Position numbers and translations under genes: made by a program
Notes under the pieces: generated by a model
The model's database searches: none
Told to the model about the DNA's origin: nothing
The model's input: the letters and a program-made list of their open reading frames with translations, nothing else
Shown here: positions 1 to 10,525 of the stretch, piece after piece
Numbering within the stretch: position 1 is the first letter of the stretch
Layout: the number at the start of each line of letters is the position of its first letter
NCBI GenBank assembly: GCA_025890175.1
Contig: JANPYM010000023.1
Location: forward strand, 94,462 to 114,082
Length of the DNA stretch: 19,621 nt
Origin: Ciborinia camelliae
Taxonomy: Eukaryota > Ascomycota > Leotiomycetes > Helotiales > Sclerotiniaceae
Reading direction: 5' to 3'

Positions 1-16
1 GGGGGGGGGGGGGGGG
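1..16. repeat. Poly-G run at the window edge
   Basis: Sixteen consecutive G bases open the window. They fall inside the second intron of the membrane-protein gene, so on the coding strand they are poly-C. This may be genuine homopolymer sequence or the point where an assembly or window was cut. Confidence 0.8.
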
Positions 17-559
17 AGATGGATAGGGAATGACGTACATAAAAATCGCCAAACAAACATCATGAGCAGTATGATGCTTCACATTATTGAGACAAGTAAG
101 ACAAATCAGACCCACGCCACCCGCAATGGAAAAGAGGATCGATAGCCCCGATAGGACTTTTTGAAATGTAGATGTGTTTCCATGTAATCTACCACGGTGT
201 CGGAGGTATCTCTCGGAAATAAATACGATGTTGAAGGTTACGACGGTGATGGTACCCATGGTGATGAAGAGGGGTTGGAGTGAGTGGGCTCCTATGTCGG
301 ATATGTAGCTGGGGATTTGTTAGTTGGGGAGGGAGAGGGAGAGGGAGAGGGGGAGGGGGAGGGGGAGGGGGAGGAGAAGAGGGAAGAGGAGAGGAGAGGA
401 GAGTGAAGAGAAAACATACGCAATCGTTTGACCATCATCCATTGGAGTAATAATAGGTGAACCATCTGCCACCGTCCAGGTTAATAACATGGCGAGAAGC
501 ATTGCCAGCCATACTATTCCTGAAAAGATAGGTATCATCCAATATGATATTCCGAACAT
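1..559 (-). CDS. Frag1/DRAM/Sfk1-family integral membrane protein, partial (C-terminus beyond the window)
   Basis: Two exons are visible: 559-420 and 308-39. The intron (419-309) begins GTATGT and ends CAG, and a second intron opens with GTACGT at 38 and runs off the left edge. Joined, they give about 136 residues. The start chosen is the Met at 559, just before a hydrophobic segment (about residues 5-28); an in-frame Met at 619 would add 20 polar residues and seems less likely. After the splice comes YISDIGAHSLQPLF (about residues 48-61), the motif typical of the family, then further hydrophobic segments near residues 60-80 and 98-122. Family members are six-pass membrane proteins: DRAM acts in lysosomal/autophagy processes, and yeast Sfk1 acts in plasma-membrane lipid asymmetry and PI4-kinase function. 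Which role applies here is unknown. The first intron carries a long polypyrimidine tract. The gene is divergent from GALT. The family call is confident; the function is not. Confidence 0.75.
324..403 (+). repeat. G-rich polypurine tract with G-quadruplex potential, inside an intron
   Basis: About 80 bases contain only G and A apart from one T near the right end. They include at least seven runs of three to five G separated by one to three bases. The tract lies in the first intron (309-419) of the minus-strand membrane-protein gene, so its pre-mRNA carries the complementary C/T strand. Four or more G-runs with loops this short satisfy the usual G-quadruplex pattern. Confidence 0.7.
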
Positions 560-2827
<2,268 letters not shown>

Positions 2828-2837
<10 letters not shown>

Positions 2838-3062
2838 ATGGGGTTGTAGATGGGGTTGTAGATGGGGTTGTAGATGGGGTTGTAGATGGGGTTGTAGATG
2901 GGGTTGTAGATGGGGTTGTAGATGGGGTTGTAGATGGGGTTGTAGATGGGGTTGTAGATGGGGTTGTAGATGGGGTTGTAGATGGGGTTGTAGATGGGGT
3001 TGTAGATGGGGTTGTAGATGGGGTTGTAGATGGGGTTGTAGATGGGGTTGTAGATGGGGTTG
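2828..3062 (+). repeat. Perfect 12-bp minisatellite starting at the GALT stop codon (19.6 copies)
   Basis: The unit GGGGTTGTAGAT is repeated 19 times without a single change (2828-3055), followed by a partial copy to 3062. The unit is four codons long and contains TAG in the GALT frame, so every copy carries an in-frame stop. Expansion or contraction therefore leaves the protein unchanged and alters only the 3' UTR. The frame one base back is open and would read as Trp-Gly-Cys-Arg repeats, and the opposite strand as Gln-Pro-His-Leu repeats; neither has support as a gene. The regular GGGG runs with 8-base spacers could allow G-quadruplexes with long loops. Confidence 0.95.
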
Positions 3063-3742
3063 ACGGGGTTGGGGGATGAGGAAGAAAGGATGGAGGTATT
3101 TTAGATGGGGGATTTTAGATATACATGCATCCATTCCATACATAGTTACATACCCATGGACATACATACCTACCTACCTACATACATACATACATACACA
3201 ACTACTTACCCTAATATGTACCTACCAACTTAGGTATACAGAGTCCCTTCCCCTCCCCCCGGTAAATCCTATCCCAAACCCCCTCCTCCATAAGTAGGTA
3301 AGTGAATACAAGTAAATAAGTAAGTGGGTAAATGACGCTCCGCTGGCCCTCCGGGGGCCACTGCCGTGGTGGCTGCCTTTTGCTTTCTTTCTTTTTCCTC
3401 TCTTTTACCATCGGATATGAAAGAGATCAAAGAGATGAACATCGTTTGCGTAGGTATGGGAACACGATGAATGATGGGGGGCGGAAGGAGAAAAAGAAAA
3501 AGAAGAAGAAGGGGAAGGAGAAGGAGGAGGAGAAAGACAAAAAAAATCAGCATTTTTGATTCATCTAATCTACGTTATAAGCTTATTATTATAACTCCAT
3601 GAGAGGCCCGGCCCAGCCCAGCCCAGCCCAGCCCAGCCCAGCCAAAGCCCAAGCCTAGCCAATAACCATTTGGAACGCTGAATACTTTTGTGTGCGCGTG
3701 GAATCGAATTGAATCACATATACCTAGGTATTCAGACCAACA
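2838..3742. other. Intergenic region between convergent GALT and eIF3d genes
   Basis: Besides the minisatellite, this region holds CATA/CCTA tetranucleotide runs (about 3118-3200), a GC-rich hairpin patch (3336-3378), a polypurine tract (about 3467-3540) and an AGCCC repeat (about 3607-3643). It should contain the 3' ends of both converging transcripts. I see no supported gene; open frames here follow the low-complexity tracts. Confidence 0.6.
3607..3643. repeat. AGCCC pentanucleotide microsatellite
   Basis: About seven tandem copies of a five-base AGCCC unit lie about 100 bp downstream of the eIF3d stop, probably within or just beyond its 3' UTR. Confidence 0.85.
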
Positions 3743-5641
3743 CTAATCTTCCTCCTCAACATTCTCCTCAATTACATCACCCTCTCCATCATCCTCAAAG
3801 CTACCAGCTGGGACTTGGTACAATCTCAAGATTGGCTTGTTAGGATCTTTGACAAGGACGTACTTGCCCTCTTCACGCTTCATACACATGTCAACAATGG
3901 TACGAACGATACCCCAACCATTGGAAAGGGACAAGTTCATTTGTTGAGCAAAATCGCGAGGTTTCCAGCCAATAACGCCGAGGACCACATGACGATCGTT
4001 GAGCTTTGGGTTTGCACGGGAAACAAATCTATCAAGAATTAGTCTGGAATAATCATCCGAAAAGTAGCGAATACATACCCAAGTTTCATGACATCAGCCT
4101 TAGCGATGATACTTTGAACTGTCCATCTTGCAAGCTTGCAACTGTTGTTCTTCATTTCAGTGGCAACAACGGCACCACGTTGACTAACCAACTTCGTCCT
4201 CCAGTCCAATGCACCTCCACTTCCTTGTGCCTTGGAATCAAACTCATTGAGAGCCTTGACGGTCAAGTATTGATCTTCTCCGCTGATGGCATTCTTTGAA
4301 ACGGCATCAATCTCAGTTCGGACAACCAAGTGAACCGGATCTTCATCGTTCAAAGAAAGATCGAATTTGCGGTATTTGTATGCTTTACTGGCAGGTGGGT
4401 CGGTCTCTTCCGAGGCATTGTAGAATGGATTCTCGTTTTCCATTTCTACCTTTTGGCTCTCACTCTCCTTCATGACTTGGTTTGCGAAGTTATGGTTGAT
4501 GTATGTAGCTTCCTCGGCCAAAGCACTTGGCTGGTTGATGGCGTCCTTGCTACCCTCTGAAGCATCCATTGGAGCATCAGCAGCGTTCTCGTTAACGGTA
4601 ACCATATCAAGTGTTGCGTTGTCTCTCTTATCGAGGAAGACTTTGTTGCCTTGTCGAACGATAACGATATCCCAAGGATAAACTGATCGAGGAGCGCACA
4701 TGAGCATGGAAAGAATGCTGTCTGTTGCAAAAATTGTGGCCTCGTCCTTCTCGGCAAGTTCTTGAATGACAGGATCTGAAGATGTGGTAACGTTGTATGA
4801 AGCGCGATCGACCACGTTGAGTTTCTTTTCGGCGGCCTTGACAGGTTGCTTATCAAATGTTCGATCGTAGTAGTAAAGGAAACCATAACTGTCAATATCC
4901 TCTCCCTCATCGGTATCGAGATTAAGCTTGGCCAAACGGTTGAAATCAATCTCCTCCAACATCTTCCAGTCAGGTTTAATGTTGACAGAGGCATCGCGGT
5001 TTCTTTGTGGCTTGTCATAATCTTTCCAACCAAACTTCCTTCCACCTCGAGCACCACCTCTTCCACCACGGGTATCGTAATTGTTGTAGCCTTGTTGTCC
5101 ACCTCGTCCTCCAACTCGTTGAAATTGACCTCTGCCACCTCTGGTATCTCCTCTTCCACCACGTTGTCCACGTCCTCGAGTGAAGGTTCCTCCACGTCCA
5201 AAACGGGTCTTTGTAGAATCGCGAGTGTTGCTCACAACAGAGAAAGTAGACTCATCCTCTGCGAGTTGAACGGCAAATAATGAGGAAGTTCCAGCACCGT
5301 AAACTTGTTGATCTTTTACGCCGAATTATATTAGCAGAAAGAAAACCAAATCATAGATACGTGTGATACATAAATGAGAAGTAAATAGTAAATAGATTCT
5401 GAGGGATAGATGAGGTATAGATCGCACCTCTATAGTTTCGGTTATACTGCTGTCTCCCACCTCTGCCATCTCTTCCATCTTTGCCCTCAGCGGTCCAATC
5501 TGCCATGCGACCTAATTTATCGCCTTTTGAGTATGGGGCGTAAGGAACACCATTTAATGTGGTATCGGATGTGGTTGGTGGTCCCCATGATCCCTCTGAT
5601 GGAAGTGCAGTAATAATATCTGAGAGTGAAATGGGCGCCAT
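3743..5641 (-). CDS. Eukaryotic translation initiation factor 3 subunit D (eIF3d), three exons
   Basis: eIF3d is a subunit of the eIF3 complex at the 40S ribosome mRNA exit side; in animals it also binds the cap of selected mRNAs. Exons are 5641-5428, 5312-4079 and 4028-3743, giving 577 residues. Introns start GTGCGA and GTATGT. Recognisable segments include the N-terminal GSWGPP and [17 protein letters not shown], then DQQVYGAG right after the first splice. A basic RGG/RG-rich stretch (about residues 108-156) follows, then [31 protein letters not shown], and near the end [12 protein letters not shown] and [20 protein letters not shown]. The tail is acidic (VEEED), as is usual. Length and order match fungal eIF3d. 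The gene converges on GALT and is divergent from the 148-aa gene. An open frame of about 240 codons in another frame of exon 2 is a shadow of the RGG-rich coding. Confidence 0.96.
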
Positions 5642-5848
5642 GATTGCGGCGAAAGGTTGATGCTGAGATATGGGAGGGGAGGGGGGAAAAATGTTCGAGT
5701 CGACAACAATGAATCAATTCGTGAATGAATATTTCGATTTGTGGAGGAAAATCTTAGCGGGGCAAAAGTTCGCGATGATAATTGATGCCTTGAAATTCAG
5801 TCCACAGGTTCCAGCCCAGTTAGGTTGGTTCGAATCTTTTTTCTGGTG

Positions 5849-5854
5849 CACGTG
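5849..5854. promoter_or_regulatory. CACGTG E-box, candidate bHLH (Cbf1-type) site
   Basis: GCACGTGA lies about 208 bp upstream of the eIF3d start codon. CACGTG is the core of Cbf1/USF-type bHLH sites. The motif is certain; function is inference. Confidence 0.3.
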
Positions 5855-6042
5855 ATATGGAAGCATGGACAGAAAGAAGTCTCAACTCACGACTACAGTA
5901 CTTCTCCTCCTCCTGAGTACTAGGTGTATATGAGTATATATAACCTCCAGGAAAGCTTTATGATGCCAACTTGATTCTCAACTATGTAAATCTCTTGGGG
6001 AAGAGTTTCAACTCAGTACCGGCAGGTAGGTATATCCACCAA

Positions 6043-6106
6043 ATCCTTTTGGTTGAATATCCTTTTGGGGGAATATCCTTTTGGGGGAATTTCCTTTTGG
6101 GGGAAT
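6043..6106. repeat. Four tandem copies of a 16-bp unit
   Basis: The unit ATCCTTTTGGGGGAAT occurs four times in a row. The first copy has TT in place of two G, and the last begins with T. Confidence 0.9.
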
Positions 6107-6480
6107 ACACTCTCATCCCATCTTATCAGCAAACACAGAGTTGATGGCTCACAAGCTGTGAATAGATCTACTTGAGGTGAGGTTAGCATTGTTGTTTGAA
6201 CAGAAAATATTCCGTGAATTGCCTTGTTGGGTATGTTGTCCAGTTGTGCAGCTACATCTCCTGGTCTGTTGAATAACAAAGCAATGGCGAAGATTGAGCT
6301 TTTATATACATACAAGATTGAATTGAAAGTCTCACTGGATGTTCAATTCACATCGCTTGGACCCCTCAAAATCGAATCGGTAGGTCGGAGATAAGTTCAC
6401 ATTTCTTCACAAAAGATACATCTCAATATCAACGTTTGCTCTTCCTTGGGAAACAATTTCAATTTCAAAGAAATTCCATC

Positions 6481-6997
6481 ATGGCTACCAACACAGTGAC
6501 TACCAACGCGACTACCAATATTACAACAAATACAAATCACCAGCAGTCTAATGCGACAAAAGAACCCTTCATCAAGGACCCTGAGATCGACGAATCTGAG
6601 ATGCACGTCTCACCTGAAGAGGCACAACACCTTTCGCTACCTGAGATAGACCGCCTCATGCTCTTGCCCTCAAATTTATTCCTGCATGGAAGAGAATGGG
6701 TATTCAACCTCTCTTAGTTTCCACTCCTCTAATTCTCTACGCAAATATAATCAATCTAACCTCTCATAGGTCGCCTTGAACTTAACTATCTTCGAAGAGG
6801 CAAAATGCTGCATCGACTTTGATAACCTCTGTCTCCTAGCCTGGGAAACCCCTAACCTTTCCTCATGGCGAATTGAATATGAATTATCAATAATCGCATC
6901 GGAGTGGGCCGAAAAGAAGAAAGCTCCCGGTAAAGCTTTCCTGCGGGATGCTTTACCTGAGGCTAAGAAATATGGCTTCCTGGTACGATTTAGTTGA
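6481..6997 (+). CDS. Unrecognised 148-residue protein, two exons
   Basis: Exons are 6481-6699 and 6770-6997. The 70-bp intron starts GTATTC, contains the branch-like CTAAC and ends CATAG; the splice is in phase and joins REW to VALNLTIFEE. The N-terminal 25 residues are a Thr/Asn-rich low-complexity segment. The rest looks like an ordinary folded, mainly helical protein: an acidic SPEEAQHLSLPEIDRLMLLP segment (about 44-63), EEAKCCIDFDNLCLLAWETP across the middle, and a Lys-rich helix-like EWAEKKKAPGKAFLRDALPE before the end at LVRFS. I see no signal peptide, membrane segment or catalytic motif. Reading continuity and the clean intron support a real gene. Function is unknown; a lineage-restricted small protein is my best description. 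Confidence 0.7.
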
Positions 6998-7410
6998 ATG
7001 CTGTTATGGAGACTCGGTGAGCTTTACGGGTATGGCATGTGGATGTGAATGGTGGGAAGGGTGGTGAAGCTAGTGAGATTAAAGAGGATTGAGACGATGT
7101 AAGCAGTTAAGAGACAATCAATCGATAATAAGAAATATCCTGCTCTCATCAAGGGCTCGTTCAGCCATCGAAACAATCTCTGTTGAGCGTTCAATATACT
7201 TAATGGTATTGCAATTGCTTGAAACCTGGCATCTTCAAATGAACTTTCTTTACTTGTCCGCTATGTACTCCAGCTCAATCAAGCCTTTATAACAATTAAC
7301 AACACTATATCAATTTATTTTCTTGTGTAATTAATTTCACTAGTTGATTCCAGATGGTGTTATGGCTGAACTCTTTGCCACTCGATGATTTAGTTGAATC
7401 AATGTCAAGA

Positions 7411-7455
7411 TTAACACTTCTTAAAAACCATGTTTAACACTTCTTAAAAACCATG
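7411..7455. repeat. 23-bp tandem duplication
   Basis: The 22-base word beginning TTAACACTTC is present at 7411-7432 and again, unchanged, at 7434-7455. Confidence 0.9.
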
Positions 7456-7835
7456 TTTACGAGTAAGTGCTCGTATTTCATCTAAAAGAATGAGGAACTT
7501 TAGGATTTGAGAAACATACATACATACATATATATTGATCAAAAAATGATCAAAAGGTGATTTTCATGTGGTAAATAGATTACAATACAATCAAAAATCT
7601 TTCTTCGTCACTTAAGCTACAACCACTAGCACTATATATTCTGAGTCTTAGATATTTTATATCAGGGTTTCCTTTTGTCATGACATAACATTAAATGTAG
7701 TATTTTCCAACATCTTGAACTCAAATGCGGATGAAGCAATTTAATTTTATTATAATATCTTATCATAAAAACACATAAGGTAAGCAATAATTGTACTGTC
7801 AAACCTAGATATTGAACTTCCTCTTCGCTCAAGAC

Positions 7836-7868
7836 TGAGATGAGAGCTGAACTGTTTATCTCATCTCA
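7836..7868 (-). other. Perfect 10-bp inverted repeat in the esterase 3' region
   Basis: TGAGATGAGA (7836-7845) and TCTCATCTCA (7859-7868) are exact reverse complements around a 13-base loop. The hairpin lies 100-132 bases downstream of the esterase stop and would probably form in its 3' UTR. A role in mRNA 3'-end formation or stability is possible but unproven. Confidence 0.5.
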
Positions 7869-7967
7869 TTTCACGCTTAATAGCAGTCCATTTCATTTGA
7901 CTCGGAGCATTAGCGAAATTGAGCTGATATGATGATGATTGGAAGAAAAGAAAGAAAAGAGATTAAC

Positions 7968-9048
7968 CTAAAGACATTGCGAATAATAAGCATTTGCATA
8001 AGTACATGTATACGGGACTTCACAAATTATACTCCCCGTATATCCAATCCCGCCACATTGTCCCCAATGAGCAACTCCAGTGGATCCGGGGGGAAGATTG
8101 GTAGTGGCAGTAGTAGTAGTAGTAGTGCTAGGACTAGAGGAAGTAGTTGTTGGGGACGTACCAGAAGCGGCGAGTTGTGCATTCACGAATGTTAGGGCTT
8201 GTTCACCATATTCGGTACCGTAGCCTTGATGGGTATTTGCGTCGGAACCATTGCAGCAGTATGAATCAGCGGCATCGCAATAAGATTTTATTTTGGAGGC
8301 GGAGGGGCAAGAGAACCCCGAGGGACGGGGTGCGAACTGAAAGGGTTGTTAAAAAAGAAATTCATGGGAGATTTCTAATGAGAGTTTGTGGTAAAAGAAA
8401 TGATTGATGAGAGATATGGATTGGTGAACTTACTCCTTGAGCTGTGCATGTACCAACTTCATAAGAAAGTCCATAGATGTATCTTGGGTTACCCATAAAG
8501 ATTGCAGCTTTGATCATATTGACAGCGGTGGCTTGGATTGGGATTTCCGTATTTGTAAGTCCTTCATTAGAGTCTCCACCCCCACAGAAAGCATCATCCA
8601 TTATTTGGCCACCCTAGTTACCGAATCAGCTTTCAATATCTCGACATAATTGACTGACTACCAATGAAAGAACTAGGAGATAACCTACCTGAGAATATCC
8701 TACTAATACCAACTTAGTGCTTGGACATTGAGTGTTATATGCATTCACAGCAGCTGCAACAGCGGCCACGCCTTGAATGACACTATTTGCATAACTGACT
8801 CCACCGCATGAAGATTGTCCACCACATGCTGGGTAACCGATAGCTTCGGATGTTGCACCAGAGTGGGCAGCGAGAATGAGGTCTACAACGACTCCTGCGG
8901 TCCCATATCCAGCTGATGCAGTGGTTTCTCTAGCACCGAAGACATGGATCTCAGGACAGGTTGCGCGGGTATCTAGTTCGGAAGGGAGAGCAGAAGCATA
9001 GGTAAGGAGGGAGAAATGAACTGCTTTGAGAGTAGTGCTTGAGAACAT
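7968..9048 (-). CDS. Secreted CE5-family esterase (acetylxylan esterase type) with C-terminal CBM1
   Basis: This is a cutinase-fold serine esterase, probably removing acetyl groups from xylan outside the cell. Exons are 9048-8689, 8613-8434 and 8336-7968, giving 302 residues. The introns (75 and 97 bp) begin GTAGGT and GTAAGT. An N-terminal hydrophobic segment ending near ASA-LP is a signal peptide; [16 protein letters not shown] starts the mature enzyme. The nucleophile is Ser119 in GYSQG, split by intron 1 right after Gln. Asp204 and His216 (in THQGYG) complete the triad; their 12-residue spacing matches acetylxylan esterases. Paired cysteines (YCCNG) fit the fold. A Thr/Ser-rich linker (about 240-268) leads to a CBM1 (about 269-302). 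Its cysteines are 274, 285, 291 and 301, and its cellulose-stacking aromatics are Trp271, Tyr297 and Tyr298. Cutin or another ester as substrate cannot be excluded. Confidence 0.93.
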
Positions 9049-9164
9049 GTTGAAGATTAGTTTGAGGTTAGATTAAGTTGCCAAAAGAATATCGTTGCGG
9101 GTGTTGGTGGGTACTGATACTTTAGACAAAAACTTAAAAAGTCAGTTGAGAGTGCAAAGGTGGC

Positions 9165-9174
9165 TTTATTTAAA
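9165..9174 (-). promoter_or_regulatory. TATA-like element upstream of the esterase
   Basis: Read on the minus strand the bases are TTTAAATAAA, 117-126 bp before the esterase ATG. The distance suits a fungal TATA element with a short 5' UTR. This is sequence-based inference. Confidence 0.35.
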
Positions 9175-9364
9175 GACCGTTGAACTTTTTTTTCGCAATA
9201 ACACTTGCTCCCTTCCGCCGACTTATATTACCCAGCCCCTGTACCTTTTTTGACTTCATATTGAGTCCATTTTGATCATCCCAGTAGAATGTTAAATATC
9301 CATGTGATTTTTGACCGCCGGGCCGGGTAGTCATGTGGATTGCCAAGTCCGCCGTAAGATTTCA

Positions 9365-9565
9365 GGCTAAGTAATATCTGTATCATACAAATTCAAAAGA
9401 GTAAACTGGAAGAGGGGAACGCATAAAGGGAACCGAATGTTTAGATGATCTATATAAATACAAGAGAAAGCTATAAGTGTGCTATCAACTACGTTGTACA
9501 ACTAGGGGATTAGCCATTAAGGCTAAGATATCCGATCTGCCAGCCGGTACTGAATTCTGGCTAAA
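9365..9565. promoter_or_regulatory. Cluster of four GGCTAA motifs (XlnR/Xyr1-type) upstream of the esterase
   Basis: GGCTAA occurs on the plus strand at 9365-9370, 9521-9526 and 9559-9564, the last followed by A to give the full Aspergillus XlnR site GGCTAAA. It occurs on the minus strand at 9510-9515. The middle two form an inverted repeat with a five-base spacer. GGCTAA is the known recognition core of the xylanase regulators XlnR (Aspergillus) and Xyr1 (Trichoderma). The cluster is 317-517 bp upstream of a hemicellulose-type esterase. Regulation by an XlnR homolog is inference. Confidence 0.45.
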
Positions 9566-9697
9566 CTCGTAATACCCCAGATTATCATTCCTACTTTGGA
9601 AAATCCGTATTCGGGGTTCGAGGGTGAAGGCGGCTTTGTGTTTGTGGATCATCATGTGAAGATGAAGAAATGTCGGATTGATTATTATTGGAAACAC
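9470..9697 (+). pseudogene. Possible decayed coding remnant
   Basis: Two neighbouring plus-strand frames read like protein. One gives ISDLPAGTEFWL before a TAA at about 9568. The other, starting just after a TGA at 9550-9552, gives LVIPQIIIPTLENPYSGF and then a charged segment ending KHRLK before a TAA. They would join only across a frame change. No family is recognised. A 70-codon minus-strand frame over the same bases has no motif. This could be chance. Confidence 0.2.
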
Positions 9698-10100
9698 CGA
9701 TTGAAATAATCATGATTCCATCCACAAGAAGTTTGATAATGATTATTCTTGTCTACTATACTGGCTGATAGAGAATCGAAAGGGGAGTTAGCGAATAGTT
9801 AATTTTGAGATCTCTTTCAAAGTTCATGTAAACATTGAAGCATATGGTGAAATCGATTTATATTTTAAATTTTAAATTTTCAAAAAATAATATTTTTTAC
9901 TTGGATAAAATATTTTAAAATAATTTATTTTATTTTAACTTTTCAAATATAATTGGCCTTTTGCACTGAGAGGTCGGGAGTTTTATATTAAGTGGGAAAG
10001 GGATGGTTTCATTTATAACTAGCTGAACTAAATAATTTATACTAATTAAATGAGAGAATGATTATGTAACCGATGACACATCATATCTGTCTCCACAGCA
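9698..10100. other. AT-rich intergenic stretch
   Basis: No gene is visible. Bases about 9850-9950 are strongly AT-rich and resemble the large AT block further right, so this may be a small patch of the same kind of decayed sequence. Confidence 0.5.
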
Positions 10101-10103
10101 CCT

Positions 10104-10525
10104 TGCTTATCAAGCTTAGCGTTTGATTTTCTGGCGGCACGAATACCCGGGCGTTTAAGCGTCTGTCCGCAGTGGGTTCCCCAGAACCACTATACAAACA
10201 AGATGCCTGGCTAGACGGGATCAACGTTCCAACATTATCACCGATGTACCGGTAGGGTGTGAAGAAATGGTTGAAGAAGATGAATAGATTGCAAGATGTA
10301 CTTTGGAGAATGATTTGGAGATTGCAGGGTACATTGAAGAGGCAGGCAGAAATTACCGACAGATTTGGACAGAGCTCGGCATTTATTCTCATTTTATATC
10401 GCAAAGAGCCGAACAAGTCGAAGAGCATTTTTAACATTGGCAAGCTTGATTTTTCACAATTTGCACCCACAAAGAAATTTCCATGCTATCTGAAATCGCG
10501 GCAGATATGCTTGCTTCCTTTAAGC
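10104..10525 (+). pseudogene. Probable pseudogene fragment, plus strand
   Basis: In one frame FSGGTNTRAFKRLS leads to DAWLDGINVPTLSPMYR and then TAG. In the next frame EEMVEEDE, a TAG, then LENDLEIAGYIEEAGR and IWTELGIYSHFISQ appear, followed by EQVEEHF and TAA. Further on, HKEISMLSEIAADMLASFKP runs toward the end of the dehydrogenase gene. These pieces have the amino-acid balance of real protein but are broken by a frame change and several stops. I do not recognise the family. The stretch abuts the 3' end of the convergent dehydrogenase gene. A 129-codon minus-strand frame covers the same bases but looks like its shadow. Confidence 0.35.

Larger units (their letters stand above)
5642..6480. 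other. Divergent intergenic region between eIF3d and the 148-aa gene
   Basis: This region holds a CACGTG box, a TATATA stretch (about 5933-5942) and a 16-bp repeat array (6043-6106). No coding sequence is supported; a minus-strand frame at 6013-6315 contains the repeat array and has no recognisable motif. Confidence 0.5.
6998..7967. other. Intergenic region with short repeats and hairpins
   Basis: Nothing here looks like an intact gene; a frame at 7089-7292 has no supporting motif. The region includes a 23-bp direct duplication (7411-7455), a short hairpin TTGATCA-N5-TGATCAA (7535-7553), a CATA microsatellite near 7515, and a 10-bp-stem hairpin (7836-7868) likely inside the esterase 3' UTR. 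It becomes AT-rich between about 7500 and 7790. Confidence 0.5.

Noticed and set aside
3332..3559. Short frames across 3211-3559 on both strands
   Set aside because: They follow polypurine and microsatellite tracts and have no splice or motif support.
4470..5201. Open frame of 243 codons on the minus strand within eIF3d exon 2
   Set aside because: It is an alternative frame of the same strand. Its acidic composition mirrors the RGG-rich true frame, and the eIF3d frame is unmistakable.
6013..6315. 100-codon minus-strand frame upstream of the 148-aa gene
   Set aside because: It spans the 16-bp repeat array, which dominates part of the translation; no domain is seen.
6984..7399. Word GATTTAGTTGAAT at both 6984-6996 and 7387-7399
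   Set aside because: A 13-base match with no extension is too little to claim a duplication in a window of this size.
7929..8195. Plus-strand frame with Ser-rich repeats
   Set aside because: It is antisense to the Thr/Ser linker and CBM1 of the esterase.
10081..10470. 129-codon minus-strand frame
   Set aside because: It has no motif; the plus-strand pieces over the same bases look more protein-like, so it was treated as their shadow.
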